A DNA stretch of 64,000 bases. It comes from Aaosphaeria pasadenensis (taxonomy: Eukaryota; Ascomycota; Dothideomycetes; Pleosporales). Every line of letters starts with the position of its first letter. The first letter of the stretch is position 1. Below the pieces are notes generated by a model that saw nothing but the letters and a program-made list of their open reading frames with translations, was not told the DNA's origin and did no database searches. This document shows positions 18,724 through 30,783 of this stretch, piece after piece. Location: contig JAKLMB010000010.1 in assembly GCA_022813625.1 (NCBI GenBank), forward strand, positions 310,001-374,000. The letters are read 5' to 3'. The translations under genes and the position numbers were made by a program.

Positions 18724-21480
18724 TTAGAAACTGAATAAGCCGCTTCTTCTCTTTCCGAGGGGATAGACGAGAAGAGCGGCCAGGAATAGACCAACAGTAA
18801 TGCCAATAGCGACCTGGATGACGCTGAAACCGACATTGAGCGCAACACGATTGACATCGGATGAACCGGACTCACTCGCCGTCACTGTGGTAACACCAGT
18901 TGTGTTGCGTGTGATTTGATCGGCGGACATGATGCCACTGACTAGACTGCCAGATACACTGAGACCGGAGGGCACCTGCACGAAGATAGCGGGAAGCATA
19001 GCTGCGGCTGCAAGGCCATAGCCAATTTTGCGGGTACGTGGAATATATGCATCAGAAATATTCGAGGCTATCGGCCCACGTGAAGAGAAGTAGTCCTCTT
19101 GCCCGGTTGGGTTGTAGACGTGGACCTGCGGCATGGGTCCGTGACGGCGGCGTTGCCAGGACTTGCGAATCTTGACCCAGCGCGGTCGAAGTTTGCTCTC
19201 CCAAAAATCCAGGCTCCAGTTCTCTACGTGGCGACCGAAACGAGCGTGAATGTTGGCAACAACCCCAATGGACAAAGCACCAAGAGTATTGCTGACCTGA
19301 GCATTGCCCTTGAAGTATTGGGACGAGTTGTAGTTGACGGCATACCCAATGAGAGCAATGCAAAGCATTGCTGGCATCTGCTTGTACTTTGCTTGGTTGA
19401 TAACCGTGAGACAGATGGTGAATCCAACCACAAAAAGGTAATACCACCGAGGATTCATAGGGTTGACACATTCGGTCCTGGAAGTCGCGTCGTTGTACAT
19501 GAGTCCAAACAATACTGTTCCAATGGTAATGCCGAAACCAAGGAAGAGCGAATATATGATGGCATACACCATACGAACAGAGCCTGCGACCATGTGTTTT
19601 GACTGGAGCTCAAGAGAGGCGCACAGAACCGTGAAACCGGGTAGGATCAATGCGATCGATGACTGGGCCATGGCACTGAAGCAAAAAATTTCCTTGCCCT
19701 CGCTATCTCGAATACTTCCCAAGCCACGCGCAAGGAAAGACGTAATGACCGCAGCGCCGATTTCGAATACATTGGAGATGAGTTCGTTTGTGGGAGTCAC
19801 AATCAGTTGCAGCCATCCCAGGAAGCATCCAAGCATGAAACAAAATGGCATATCGATAGGTCGAGCCTGGAAAGCGAAAGGACCAACCATTGCCGAAGCT
19901 AGGCCATAAACTGGCACCCGCAGCCAGGCTTTGAACTTGGGGTCGCGGCCTATTATAGCCTCAAGACGGGTGGTAGCCTCTTCAACGTTAATCCGATCAT
20001 GCACGACGTCCTTGTAGATTTCGTGAACGTCGCGCAACCGGCCGAGATCAACACCCTGAGCAGTGCGAACAAGCTTGACTTCGGACGTGTGGACTGAAGA
20101 ATCATCGAAAGCAATAATCATGCAGCCGGGCATGTAAAGAAACTGGGCCTCTATCTCAAGCACCCGCGCAGACATGTTCATGTATTCTTCCAATCTGTGT
20201 GTCGGTGCACCGAACATCATCAGTGCTTTGCAAAGTTTCCGCAAATAGTTCTGGCGTGCTAGCGTGCCTGCAAGATGAACTGTAATCCTATACTTTTCAT
20301 CGCGGCTCGTTTTACTAAACTTGCTGATAGAAGATATTATAGAATTGTTCGATTTATGACGTTTACCCATGCCGGGACGTTGCTTTTTGTAAGTTTCTCC
20401 GATCTCATACCCGAGATCCCTTTGCCCTGGAGTGGCAAGTGTTGAGGAAGACTCAATCAACTGCGAGATGGAATGAGTAGACGTGTTTGCACTACGGCTA
20501 TACCAAGCCCGCGAACTCTTGTGATGGTCCGGCGTCACTGCCCCGGATGATGGCGGAGAGTGGTTCGGAGTATTTGCAGCAGTAGATGCACCACTGAGCG
20601 TAAAACTGCCAGCGCTTGCGTTCCGTGCATGGCCTTTAGGCATTCCGAGTCCCTGATGAGAGTGTGATGCACCGGATGCCTTCAGCAACGTGCCCAATAC
20701 TCCCGTTCTGAACTTAGGGGGTTTTGGTACATGCTCAGCTTCAATCTCAACTTCATGAGTAGGCGTGTTCGGGCCGGAGTGGAGAGGAGTGTGGATGCGA
20801 GTGTGGTATAAATCTTCTGGCTTGAGAACAGGATGCTGCCGGCGAGTGGTATGGTGTCGGAGAAGTTGGTCCGCTTGCTTGATAAACTCTTTTCGAGGTA
20901 TTTCAGCCTCGTCGTCGTCATCTTCATCTGTGCTAACGCTTCCGGGAAGTTCAGGCCTCAGATTTCGTAGTTCGATGGGCGGGGTTCCCATTAACCGGTC
21001 ATTCGAGTTTCTTCTCGACCCTGGTGCTGATGAGGAATAGGTTCCCACGCTCTTGGACAATTTGGTTGCTCTCTTCTGTGCTTCCAGACCTGACCTCCTC
21101 TTGTCTTCATTCTCGTCTTCCTCGATGTCGAGCTCGCCGAGTTGGAAGCGCGGAGGGGTCCGACCACCCTTGCGAATTGCAGGCCGGGGTTTTGGAACGT
21201 ATGGCTGCCCGAATGCTTTGTGAATCTCCTCGGACAACTCCTCGTGAGATACATCAGCACGTTGCAACGCGACAGGCGTGGTGTTTCCACCGGAACCGGA
21301 TTCAGGAGCAGGAACAGGGCTATCTTCGGCATGTCTGCGTGCATTCCTCGAGGAAGATGGGCCGTCATCTGGAGTAGAGTCGGATGTGAAGCCTACTCGT
21401 TTTCGACCCGGGGCCATAAGATCGTCCGAGTTGTTGTGTGCATGAACAGGAGGAGTCGAAGCCTGATCATTGTGCTCCAT
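18724..21480 (-). CDS. PRM10: Prm10/ThrE-like multipass membrane protein
   Basis: A single exon of 918 residues. The first ~420 residues are disordered, Ser/Pro/His-rich and charged, with acidic runs (STDEDDDDEAEIP). Then comes the conserved ThrE-like domain (family of pheromone-regulated membrane protein 10): YRITVHLAGTLARQNYLRKL, FGAPTHRLEEYM and the PGCMIIAF segment. It is followed by a first block of membrane helices and, after ~120 residues, by a second block ending in GLFLAALLVYPLGK. In bacteria related ThrE proteins export threonine; in fungi the family is poorly known, and yeast PRM10 is pheromone-induced. The ATG at 21480 is the first true start; the open frame upstream lacks ATG. 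Length fits the family. Vacuole or plasma-membrane placement cannot be decided. Confidence 0.88.
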   Translation of the reverse strand: MEHNDQASTPPVHAHNNSDDLMAPGRKRVGFTSDSTPDDGPSSSRNARRHAEDSPVPAPESGSGGNTTPVALQRADVSHEELSEEIHKAFGQPYVPKPRPAIRKGGRTPPRFQLGELDIEEDENEDKRRSGLEAQKRATKLSKSVGTYSSSAPGSRRNSNDRLMGTPPIELRNLRPELPGSVSTDEDDDDEAEIPRKEFIKQADQLLRHHTTRRQHPVLKPEDLYHTRIHTPLHSGPNTPTHEVEIEAEHVPKPPKFRTGVLGTLLKASGASHSHQGLGMPKGHARNASAGSFTLSGASTAANTPNHSPPSSGAVTPDHHKSSRAWYSRSANTSTHSISQLIESSSTLATPGQRDLGYEIGETYKKQRPGMGKRHKSNNSIISSISKFSKTSRDEKYRITVHLAGTLARQNYLRKLCKALMMFGAPTHRLEEYMNMSARVLEIEAQFLYMPGCMIIAFDDSSVHTSEVKLVRTAQGVDLGRLRDVHEIYKDVVHDRINVEEATTRLEAIIGRDPKFKAWLRVPVYGLASAMVGPFAFQARPIDMPFCFMLGCFLGWLQLIVTPTNELISNVFEIGAAVITSFLARGLGSIRDSEGKEIFCFSAMAQSSIALILPGFTVLCASLELQSKHMVAGSVRMVYAIIYSLFLGFGITIGTVLFGLMYNDATSRTECVNPMNPRWYYLFVVGFTICLTVINQAKYKQMPAMLCIALIGYAVNYNSSQYFKGNAQVSNTLGALSIGVVANIHARFGRHVENWSLDFWESKLRPRWVKIRKSWQRRRHGPMPQVHVYNPTGQEDYFSSRGPIASNISDAYIPRTRKIGYGLAAAAMLPAIFVQVPSGLSVSGSLVSGIMSADQITRNTTGVTTVTASESGSSDVNRVALNVGFSVIQVAIGITVGLFLAALLVYPLGKRRSGLFSF

Positions 21481-24400
21481 ATTGTAAAGTGCTCGAGAGA
21501 GCCGAGAAACAAGCCGTGTGGTGAGACAGCTGTTCGCGGTATCCCCAAGAATACGATTGAGACAAGACAAAGTTAAGACGGATTCGTCTTTGGCTATGCT
21601 AGCAGGGAGTTGGAGTTTTCTGGTAGACTAACGACGCTGATGTATGTCGATAGGACCGGCTTGTGAGGGATTGTTGAGTAGAAGAGTAGGAAAAAGAATA
21701 CCTTGGGGGGAGAAGACCTGTTTGATAATATCTGAGGTAAAGTTTACGATAAGGACTAGACGCAGTGTCGCAGATCTGCAGAGCGACCTAAAACCCTCGC
21801 TAAAATCTCAAGGAGGCTCAAGGACCCAGTTGACTATTAATGACAGAGCATCTGGAATGATCTATGAATGCGCAAGGTCCTTTCTGTAGTGGAGATAAGG
21901 GAAAACGCAGAAAGGGGTGGCGACAGAAAAGGTGCGAATGCGGTGGGGAGTCGGCCAAAAAAGGGTCGCAGAATTGCAAGTTCACAGTTGATACGGCCAA
22001 ACCGTGGTTCAGGCTAGAAGCGATGGCGGCAGTGGCTGGCCGCTGGTCTGGTGTTGGAGGGCAGCTTAAAATATCACCAGCAACCACCACGAAACGGACA
22101 AAACAGAAATCAAATCAAGGATATCTCATGGTCACTAGATGCACGGTTAGAGAGGGTCCGCTTTTTGCTCATAGTGCGTTGCAGCTTGCAGCCAAGCAAC
22201 GCGATGGGACTCAGCATGAATATCGCAATCGGGCACAGCAGCTGTATCTGGGAATCCGGAAGCAAAGGACGCGGTGGATACCATTTTATATGGGCCCGCT
22301 GGTACGCGATGGATACGCGTCCAATAGTCGGGGCGAGCCGAGAGGTGTGAGAAAATGGCGAGCGACGATCAAATGGTTCGAATTACGATAACACAGTGGT
22401 AAGGTGAGTTGGTATGCATGGTGTTTGATAGCGTAATTGTCCATCGTCTGCGGTCACAGCAATTGTGCCAGCGATCTTCTGCCCTCACTCCAATGTTGTG
22501 CAGGTGAGGATTGGTCGGTAATCGCATCATTGATTGATAAGACACAAGAAGCTACTCGCTGATTGAGTCGCGCATAGGATCCCGTATGCTGTTAAAAAAA
22601 CTTTGATCAACAGGGGAAGATTCTTGTTGAGCACGGCGGGCAGCGACTGGGTTGGATGGGAAGGATTTGAGGCGAAAAAGCTTGTCTGAGGCGCCAACCC
22701 CTTGGGTACTGTGTTTGCACGTACTGCAGGGTGGCTAGCTAACAGGCATGATAGGGCAGCATCTCAACAGTTCAAGGAGTGGCTTTATCTTCGTCGGACA
22801 CTGGTAGTAAATACAAACAAAGGTGGATAGATAGGTACACGCGTTGTTTTGATAGGCGATGCAAGCCGTGTGAAGGAGGGATGGGATGACGGTTGTTCTG
22901 CTCCCCAGTCTCCGGTCAGTCCGAACGTGTTGGGCTGGTTTGGTGGTGCTAAAGATAGTCGGTAGCGTGAATCTCTGTCGAGAGTTCAGGTTCGAGGACG
23001 ATGCCATAGCAGTCAGTGCCAGGATGGATGTTATGGCCGTTGACCACTATGGCAGAGAGATATCCCATGCATGTCGAAAACCAATGTTTGATCTCAGTTG
23101 TACGGTCACTCCTTTTTTGTTGTCGCATCAGTCCTAGTGGGATGATGAAATTTTTCTATCATGAGCGAAGGAAGATGAAGGCGCAGGCGGGATATTGGAC
23201 TGGACCAACCATACCCCACGCGACGTCACCATGGGGTTTTCATCACAGTGAATTGGTGATGAAATGAGAGCATACGAGTTAGTAGAAGAGCCCGCTCAAG
23301 TGGGTCTCGTGGTGGGATGAGCCATGATGAGCGTATTTTCTGAGGATGGCGTGGATGGGATTGTTTGTGCGTTAGGTGAAGGAATGGGATGGTGGAAGGA
23401 TTGGCAACGGGACGGTAATGATGCGAGGTACGCCACACGTGATGAGAAATACCGCACGGACTGATTAAGGGTCCACCGATGGCAAGGACTCGATCCCAAA
23501 ATGGAAAGGTGTAGAATGGATATGACGTCACGCCCAGTGAGGACAGCAACCAAAGTGGCACGTCCGTTTCAAGACCCTTCCTCACCTGACAAGATAGGTA
23601 GGTAGGTACCTACTCGTACAAGGGACATCTATCTGAGTATGCAGTATACAGTAGTAAAATGTTAGATTAGTATTATCTACAGTAGCATTTGCAGAGGCAA
23701 TAATGTTAAGTCTGAACTAATTACTGTTGTCGCTCCTCTTTGCTGTACCTGTCCCTCGTATGGTTAGTTACGACTTAGGAGGTATCTTGAGGATGGATCA
23801 TGGAGGGGCAACCCTATCGATAAGGAATGCAATAGAAAAATCTTCTAACCGTGTTTAGATAATACAAGTGGACGATATCTGACCAATCATCGTCTTAACA
23901 ATGTCTGGATTCAATGCTCTTACTACCTGCGATTCCAACGATCCAACATCTCCTCATCCTTGATATGAATCGAAACCACGTGTATTTGAACCTCTTAATT
24001 CCTCAACCTGGCTGCAAAGGGAAATGACTCGGAACCCGGCAAGAGGAGGATGTCGACTGACTTGACTACTGCAAGACAAGACAATGATGGGGTGAATGTG
24101 GGGCACCCATATTGCAGTACGAATCCTACGACTACGGTTCATCTCATCTCCGCTCTTCCTCCACAACCACCGTCCACGACAACTGATTAATGATCCAATC
24201 TTTCCCTTTTTCCCCTCAACCCCAGCCGTGTGCCTTCCTCTTCTCCATTCCCTTCCCCTCCCCCGCATCTTGCTGTGGCGGAAACTGTCTCCCCATCATA
24301 GAGCAGTCTTCCAATTCCGTCCACCATGTCTGCCCCACTTCCGCGCCATTATTACTGCCATCGTTGTAACTACTGGCTACAGCCTGTTATTTCTATTTAC

Positions 24401-24496
24401 TCCTCCTATAAACCAATGTGACCAACAACGATCAACGATATTGCTCTTTCAGACTTTGAATGTATACTCGTCTATATCCAAACTAGATAGTCAGCC
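21481..24496. other. 3-kb intergenic region between divergent genes
   Basis: It holds the promoters of the Prm10-like gene and of the FAD hydroxylase. Open frames are short and overlap on both strands without protein-like composition. A palindromic GGTAGGTAGGTACC tract lies near 23597. A/T-rich around 23640-23900. No transposon or RNA gene recognised. Confidence 0.5.
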
Positions 24497-25917
24497 ATGC
24501 CAAAGATCAATCATGTACGTGAAATGCGCCAACATCCTCCAATGCTTTCCTACCAGTGTAGCTGATTCCAGTATTAACAGGTCGTCATCGCGGGCGCTGG
24601 ACCCTCAGGCCTGCTGCTCGGCATCATGCTAGCTCGTAATGCCGGCATCAAAGTCACCATCGTCGACGCCGACACCAAGATCAATGATAATCCTCGCGCC
24701 GCTCACTATGCGCCGTCTGCTGTGTATGACTTCCATCGCGCCGGAATCATTGACGATGTCCGCAAGGCCGGTTTCACTCCCAGAGGCGTCTGCTGGCGAC
24801 TTCAGGACACCACTTTCCTTGCGGGCATGGGTCGCGTACCTGAGATATCCAAGTATGCTATGGCTGTTCTGCCCTTGGACCAATTGGGTCCGCTCCTTGT
24901 CCGCCATTTCGAAAGTCTTCCGAACACCGAAATCAAATGGGCGCACAAAGTCGTAGATGTCGAGCAGGACGAGAAAGAGGCTAGAGTGGTCGTCGAGACA
25001 CCGGAAGGCAAGAAGACAATAGGAGGCGACTATGTCGTGGGCGCCGATGGCGCATCCAGCGGAGTACGCACCGCGCTCTTTGGAAAGGAATATCCAGGAG
25101 AGACGCTCGATAAGCAAATTGTGGCTACTAATGTGTGTAAAGATTCATATGCGAAATCCGAGGTTTTGCGCTGATTTCACTTAGGTGTATCTTCCCTTTG
25201 ATGAGCGGTTCGGCTACTGGGACTCCAATTTCATTGTTCACCCTACCGATTGGTACATGGCGGCGAAGATCACTACCGACGGACTGTGGAGAGTCACCTA
25301 CGGCGACGACGCCGGCCTTTCGCGCGAGGAGATCGTCAAGCGTCAACCAGCGCGGTACGAATCCATCCTACCGGGCAACCCTAAGCCAGGCGACTACAAG
25401 CTCATCAGTATGAGCCCTTACAAGCTACAACAAAGATGTGCTCCCAGCTTCCGAGTGGGCAAAATTCTCCTTGTAGCAGATGCAGCCCACTTGTGCAATC
25501 CATTGTCAGTCACTTCCCAGTCCTACCATCTCCTCGATCTTTGCTAACGATATCTCCAGTGGTGGTCTGGGCCTGACGGGCGGATTCGCGGACGTAGGCT
25601 CACTCTACGATTGCTTTATCGGCATTCACGAGGACCAATTGGACGAAGATATCTTGGACAAGTACAGCGAGGTCCGCATCAAGATCTGGAGAGACATGAT
25701 TGACCCAATGTCGCGCGCAAACTTCCATCGCCTCTGGGACGACAACTACAAAGAAGATCGGGAGAAGTTCTTCGCCATGTGCGAACAGGCTACAAACGAT
25801 CCCGTCTTTGGTAAATCGGTTGCTGAATCGGTTCACGCAATTCGGCATGACTTCACGCAGTACTATAAGAATAAGTCTGCTACTTCGACAAACGGTACTG
25901 CATCGGCAACGGCATAG
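24497..25917 (+). CDS. FAD-dependent aromatic-type hydroxylase (PheA/TfdB/PCP monooxygenase-like)
   Basis: Exons 24497..24514, 24581..25132, 25185..25504 and 25560..25917 give 415 residues. Exon 1 is only six codons (MPKINH) before the FAD loop VVIAGAGPSGLLLG, so the start depends on splicing. The second FAD/NADPH motif VVGADGASSGVR (DG motif) is present. The third, normally GDAAH, reads VADAAHLCNPFGGLGL with Gly changed to Ala; the rest of the segment is intact and is joined across intron 3. This is a class A flavoprotein hydroxylase that would use NAD(P)H and oxygen on a phenol-like ring. It lacks the C-terminal thioredoxin-like domain of full-length phenol hydroxylases, consistent with 415 residues. 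It lies 3' to 3' with the amidohydrolase. Confidence 0.88.
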
Positions 25918-26473
25918 AATGAACTGTGTCTTGCATTTTGTACATAAACGAAGAACTGAAACCATATATATCCAACGAATTACTCTTTACTTTCCCGACT
26001 GACATTCAATTTACCAAACAGGAAAAGATTAAATTTCAAGTCGTGAAGCTAGCCCCACCATTGAAATAAAACAACTCTTTCTCCATTTCTATCTCCAGCT
26101 CTCAGTAATTACCCCACACCCCTTCCAACCCCACATTCAAGATAGATGCTAACCTAAAAGAATCAGATTTCAAGCGTATTGTTTAGATATTATCAAACTA
26201 ACCTATTTCAACGCACGCAAAAGCAGCTTCTTCTATACCTCCTGTCCATCATCTTCAAGCAAACATGTCCAAATCTGAGCTCCGCGAGCCGAATTTATAT
26301 CGGCACTACTGTGATGAACCGTGTCAAAGTTTTGCTATTCTCCCTTCAGTGATACTACCTGCGGGTACTTAGGTACATACATTATATACATTTCGCAATG
26401 GAGTCACAATCTATCATTGTTATATATTCACGTATGATTTTAAGAGAAGAAATCGTATCGTTGACGTAGATAA
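25918..26473. other. Intergenic, convergent 3' ends
   Basis: About 555 A/T-rich bases between two stop codons. Nothing further recognised. Confidence 0.5.
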
Positions 26474-28183
26474 CTAGAACCGAGAGTATACAGTCTTCCC
26501 GTCAAGAATAGTCACATCTATAGGCACATTCGGAATCTCCTGCGGACTCACTGCCATCAAATCAGCACCAACAATACAAAGATCTGCCACCTTTCCCACC
26601 TCCAACGAACCCTTCCAACTCTCCGCGAAGTCCTGCCATGCCCCATTGATCGTATACGTCCTCAGCGCTGCCTCCAACCCAACACATTCATCCTTCCCAC
26701 TAACAACCCCCGTACTCCTCCCCTCCCTTAACATCATCGTCGCAACCCCCTGACGCCAATCCGGCGGTACGACAGGCGCATCCGAGCTACTCATCACCTT
26801 CACTCCAGCCCGCAACGCAGACGCATACGGGAACTCGTACTCCGCCCTCTCATCCCCTATGACCTCCGCCTCGCCATCCGCAATCTCCCACTTGATGCCG
26901 GGGTTGAAGTTCACGCCGATGCCATGCGCCGCCATCTTCTTCAGCGTCGGCTCGTACACCAAGTTCCCATGGATCAAGTAGTGCCTAGGATCCGGCCTCG
27001 GGTTCGCCTTTTGCGCTGCCACGAGCGCGTCAACCACGGCGTCAATCGCCTTGTCGCCCGTGACGTGGATACCTAGCTGGTGTCCGAGGTCGTGTCCGAT
27101 TTGGATGATCTTGTCAAGGTTCTCGACGCGCTGGTCGTGCGAGGACCCGCCGATGCAGAGCGAGCCGCAGGTGGGCGCGTTGGTGTACGCAGTGTGCATC
27201 CAGGCCGTGTGGGCGGTCGGGATCCCATCTGCGAACACCTTCATGCCGATGACGCGGAAATGGCGCGGGTCGACGTCTGGAGGGGACAGTGTGGCGGCTT
27301 CGACATGTTCTGCGTATTCTTCTGGTGTGGCGCCGGATTGGGGGGCAGGGAGGTACAGGGCATTCACTCGAACGCCTAATGTACCGGAGTGAGCGAGCCT
27401 GGCGTATGTGTGGATGGCGGCTGTTCCTGCTGCTCGGCCGCCCATCTTTTCTCCCCCGGGCCCGAGTGCTGGGTCGGTGAGGCTGGTGATGCCGAAGGCT
27501 TGGATGCGGGATACGGCGGCTTTGATGCTGCGTTCTCTAAGGTCTTCGTTCACGGCTGGGAGGTATGCCTGCACCAGTGACTGGGCGCCTTCGCAGAACA
27601 CTCCCGTGATTCTCCCTTTGTCGTCTTTCAAGACGTTGCCACCGCGAGATGAGATGTCGAGGTCGTTGATACCTGCGACGACCAGCGCCGCAGAGTTCAC
27701 CCACGACCGGTGGAACGAGAAGTCCTGGAGAAAGACCGGGTTGTTTGGAGACACTTCGTCGATATCATCTCGATGTGGCAGTCGGCCTTTAGTCCCGCTC
27801 TTCTCGTTGCATTCCTCCAGATTGTCCTCAAACCACCCACTGCCAATTATCCAGTCCCCAGCATTCTTCTTCTTGACTTCCGAGGCGACAACGCTGCGGA
27901 TATCGGCAATCGATTTCACGGCAGGGAATCCCACGTTCACGCTCTGGGGCGGGGAAGTGACGCCCATGATGAGGGCATGGAGATGGGAATCATTGATCCC
28001 AGGGAGTAATGAGCGCCCGCGAAGATCGGTAATTGTCGTCGTAGATCCAATCCATTTTGAAACTTCGAGGTCTGATCCAACGGCTACGATAATGTTGTCA
28101 CGGATCGCGAGAGATTCCGCGATGGTGAAGTTGTCATCGATTGTGAAGACTCGGCCATTTCTGAACACTGCAGTGGCAGACAT
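26474..28183 (-). CDS. Amidohydrolase 3 (YtcJ-like metal-dependent hydrolase)
   Basis: A 569-residue intronless protein starting MSATAVFRNGRVFTIDD at 28183, a typical YtcJ N-terminus; the open frame upstream has no ATG. The metal site is visible as HxH in GINDSHLHALIMG, with further ligand segments in MKVFADGIPTAHTAWMHTAY, HVTGDKAID, LIHGN and SSDAPVVPPDW. The C-terminal strand domain ends in GKTVYSRF. Relatives hydrolyse N-acyl or formamide-type C-N bonds, but substrates are known for few. No signal peptide, so cytosolic. The gene pair around it (FAD hydroxylase on one side, DUF3445/amidase on the other) fits use of nitrogenous or aromatic compounds; this is inference. Confidence 0.9.
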   Translation of the reverse strand: MSATAVFRNGRVFTIDDNFTIAESLAIRDNIIVAVGSDLEVSKWIGSTTTITDLRGRSLLPGINDSHLHALIMGVTSPPQSVNVGFPAVKSIADIRSVVASEVKKKNAGDWIIGSGWFEDNLEECNEKSGTKGRLPHRDDIDEVSPNNPVFLQDFSFHRSWVNSAALVVAGINDLDISSRGGNVLKDDKGRITGVFCEGAQSLVQAYLPAVNEDLRERSIKAAVSRIQAFGITSLTDPALGPGGEKMGGRAAGTAAIHTYARLAHSGTLGVRVNALYLPAPQSGATPEEYAEHVEAATLSPPDVDPRHFRVIGMKVFADGIPTAHTAWMHTAYTNAPTCGSLCIGGSSHDQRVENLDKIIQIGHDLGHQLGIHVTGDKAIDAVVDALVAAQKANPRPDPRHYLIHGNLVYEPTLKKMAAHGIGVNFNPGIKWEIADGEAEVIGDERAEYEFPYASALRAGVKVMSSSDAPVVPPDWRQGVATMMLREGRSTGVVSGKDECVGLEAALRTYTINGAWQDFAESWKGSLEVGKVADLCIVGADLMAVSPQEIPNVPIDVTILDGKTVYSRF

Positions 28184-29278
28184 CTTTACGCGCACTTGAA
28201 CAACGAATGAGTTTAGCACGTAAGTTTCGTTAAAGTCCTTTCTTTTCCTTTCTCTTTCTTTTATTTTTGATTGTGACACCGGAGCAATTGAGGAGGTCCA
28301 TGATGTAGTTATCACAGAGACCCTTGAAAGTCATGCCAAACAACGTGAATGGCTACCGCGGATTACATTCCGCTATCAACTCCCCAAGACCTCCATACCC
28401 CAGACATGTGATCTGTTCCACAGCTCAACTTACCGTTTCTCGCATGAACTCAATAACAAATACCGATAATGATTTCAAATTCTATCTTCGCGCCCCGGGA
28501 ACGGTTATTTCCTCTATCCGAAGGTAAGGAACGTGGTGTCGTACTCCCCGCAGGGTAGTGAATTCGATCGCGTAGAGGATCGATACCGATCTAAACGCGC
28601 GAGCAAAAAGGCAACGGTGATGTACATTTAACTAGCCGACCCCCAAGTGTCCATAAATGTGCCTCTGGTAGGGTTAGTCTGCATGCACGAAATAGAAGTG
28701 CTTGCGAGATGGCTGGCGCGCTCGTTGGAGATTCGGTGTTGTACGTATGGTCGTACAAGTCGTACACGGTACTTTGTAGCGGTACTTGGTGGTAGGGCCG
28801 ATTGGTGGAGGCAGGTAGGCGGGCGCGACATCATCACTTGCTATGGCTCATCTCCGTGGAAACTTGAGGCAGACACAAGATAAATGGGCAGTTACTGATG
28901 GGCATAATGAATGCGAAATTTCTGGTAAGTGGAATCGAGTAAACTCTCCAGCGCCAATCTTGCACCATCGTTGTTCTGAGGGTACTGGATTTGCAATTTC
29001 CTACAGCAATCGGAGACTCTTTGAGCTGCACTGCGGAAACTATTCGATTGATGCAAGCCAGTACGGAAAGATATCTGAAGTATTTGGCTCATCGTGGAGT
29101 TGCTCTGTTCCTTTGAAAGTGCTTTACTTTAAATTAATTTTCATTGATCTATCTTATACCCATGCACTATTAGAAAGAAATAATCGCCTTTTCGAGTATT
29201 AAGAAAGTGTACAATATTGACGAATTTATTATTAAATACGGCCTACGTTTGACACTACTTGATCCTACGAATTCACAA
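28184..29278. other. Intergenic region
   Basis: About 1.1 kb: promoter of the amidohydrolase and 3' flank of the DUF3445 gene. Several short frames, none protein-like enough to call. Confidence 0.5.
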
Positions 29279-30783
29279 CTAGTATGGGAATTCAGCTTCC
29301 GGATGATCATCAAGAATGCCCTTTTGTCTTTGAAGCTCCGCCTGCTCATCCAAGTACGGCAAGAGTATATGATCCCAATGGCTCTTGCCCTTATACGTCG
29401 AGACAGTCTCGTCCCAGGCCCGAACAGCCTCTGCGAGACGACCAGGAACATGTGGCTCCTTCGCGATCGTAGTGATGGGCTCAAAGTAGGTGCGAATGGT
29501 GAACAAAAGTGTCTTCGAGCGCGGTAGACGTCGGAGAGTTTGTCTCTCTGACCGGAAATGGAGGTCTTCGATCTTGAGGCCTTTGTCGTTTGCCAGTGCC
29601 CAAGCTAAATGATTTGTTTAGCATCATCACGCCGGAAATCAAATGTATGGCTGTTTACTTACAAGCTACATTATCGCCTTTCTGTTCGCCCATTCGATGA
29701 GACCAATGGAGGCCATCGTCAAGTTGAATGAAGAACTGTACTCACGCATAAATAAGCCGAATTGAGAATAGTGTCGGAGAAGAGACATCTTACATTATTG
29801 CGAGTTACGGGCTTCTCAGCAGACAGAGTCTCAAAGAATCGATTCATCGACTTCATGAGCCTTGTTCGATAGTGTGGAACCTTGGCTTCTATGTGCAGCT
29901 CATCCAGCGAGGTTCGGAACTTCTCCTTGAGACGCCAGAACCCCGGTAGACAAACAGCAGCAGCATCAAGGTGATACGATCCATCTGTAAGTCGACTATT
30001 AATATTTTGAACTTCTGATGAGGGAAATTGCATGATTGGGACGTACCGTCGTTCTTGACCATTATCACAAGATCATCTTGCACAAGAAGTGCTGAGGTTG
30101 CTAATGCCTCTTCTGGCGTCTCTGTTACATGTCATCAGAACGCATTCCAAGTTAGGAAGGGGTCACTGTGTATGTTTTCGCACGTACTCGCTGGGTATGG
30201 AAAATCCTCCTTCGTGATTGTGTTGCGTAGGACGCCGCCTTTAAGTTGGAATATGCGTGGAAACCGGTGAGTGAGGTACTTTACGAGCTCCTCTTGCACT
30301 TCGAAACAAGCATCGCGAGTTACGGCGTTGTCAACGTACTGTACGTGAGCCGGAAAATCTTTCTTTAATTCGCGAGCCTTGAGATCGTGATACCAGAGGA
30401 AGTTGGAGTCCATCTGAATCCACTCGTTCCAATCGAGCCGTCGAATCCCCATCGTCACGTGGTTGGCCCCATGTCGAAAGGGGCGGTACTTTTCAGGGCT
30501 TTTGGCAGAGAGATCAAAATCCTCGAGCGGCTTGGGTAGAGGCGTAGCAAAGGATGATGCCAGTGAAGAACCTGGTGAGGAGGAAATGGTCAGCTACGAA
30601 TAAAGGACCTAAGGGGCTCACACTGGTGTAGAATTTACTTGCTTGAGTCTTCTTGCGAGACTGATTTTGATAGATGACCAGGGCTATAATGAACGGAAAT
30701 GTTAAAACCAGGAGAAGACGCAGGTCGAATGTGTTGTTGGCAACACCCTGCGCTGCCGCGATAAATGTTGGATTAGGATGCAT
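29279..30783 (-). CDS. DUF3445 haem-dependent oxidative N-demethylase-like protein, membrane-anchored
   Basis: Exons 30783..30639, 30571..30188, 30121..30047, 29984..29794, 29735..29663 and 29604..29279 join in phase to 397 residues. One membrane helix (about 20-40, LLLVLTFPFIIALVIYQN) leads into the DUF3445 domain: MGIRRLDWNEWIQMDSNF, LVQDDLVIMVKNDDG, YHLDAAAVCLPGFW and the hallmark RSERQTLRRLPRSKTLLFTIRTY. Bacterial members use haem and oxygen to demethylate secondary amines. The fungal group is uncharacterised; the anchor would hold the domain at a membrane, probably the ER. The gene shares a 659-base promoter with an amidase on the other strand, each with a TATA box. All introns have GT-AG ends. 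The substrate is unknown. Confidence 0.88.

Noticed and set aside
21864..22391. 175-codon plus-strand frame in the 3-kb gap
   Set aside because: Composition (Lys/Arg/Gly runs) and overlap with other frames look random; no promoter or motif.
27408..28199. 263-codon plus-strand frame
   Set aside because: Antisense shadow of the amidohydrolase gene, which has intact metal-binding motifs.
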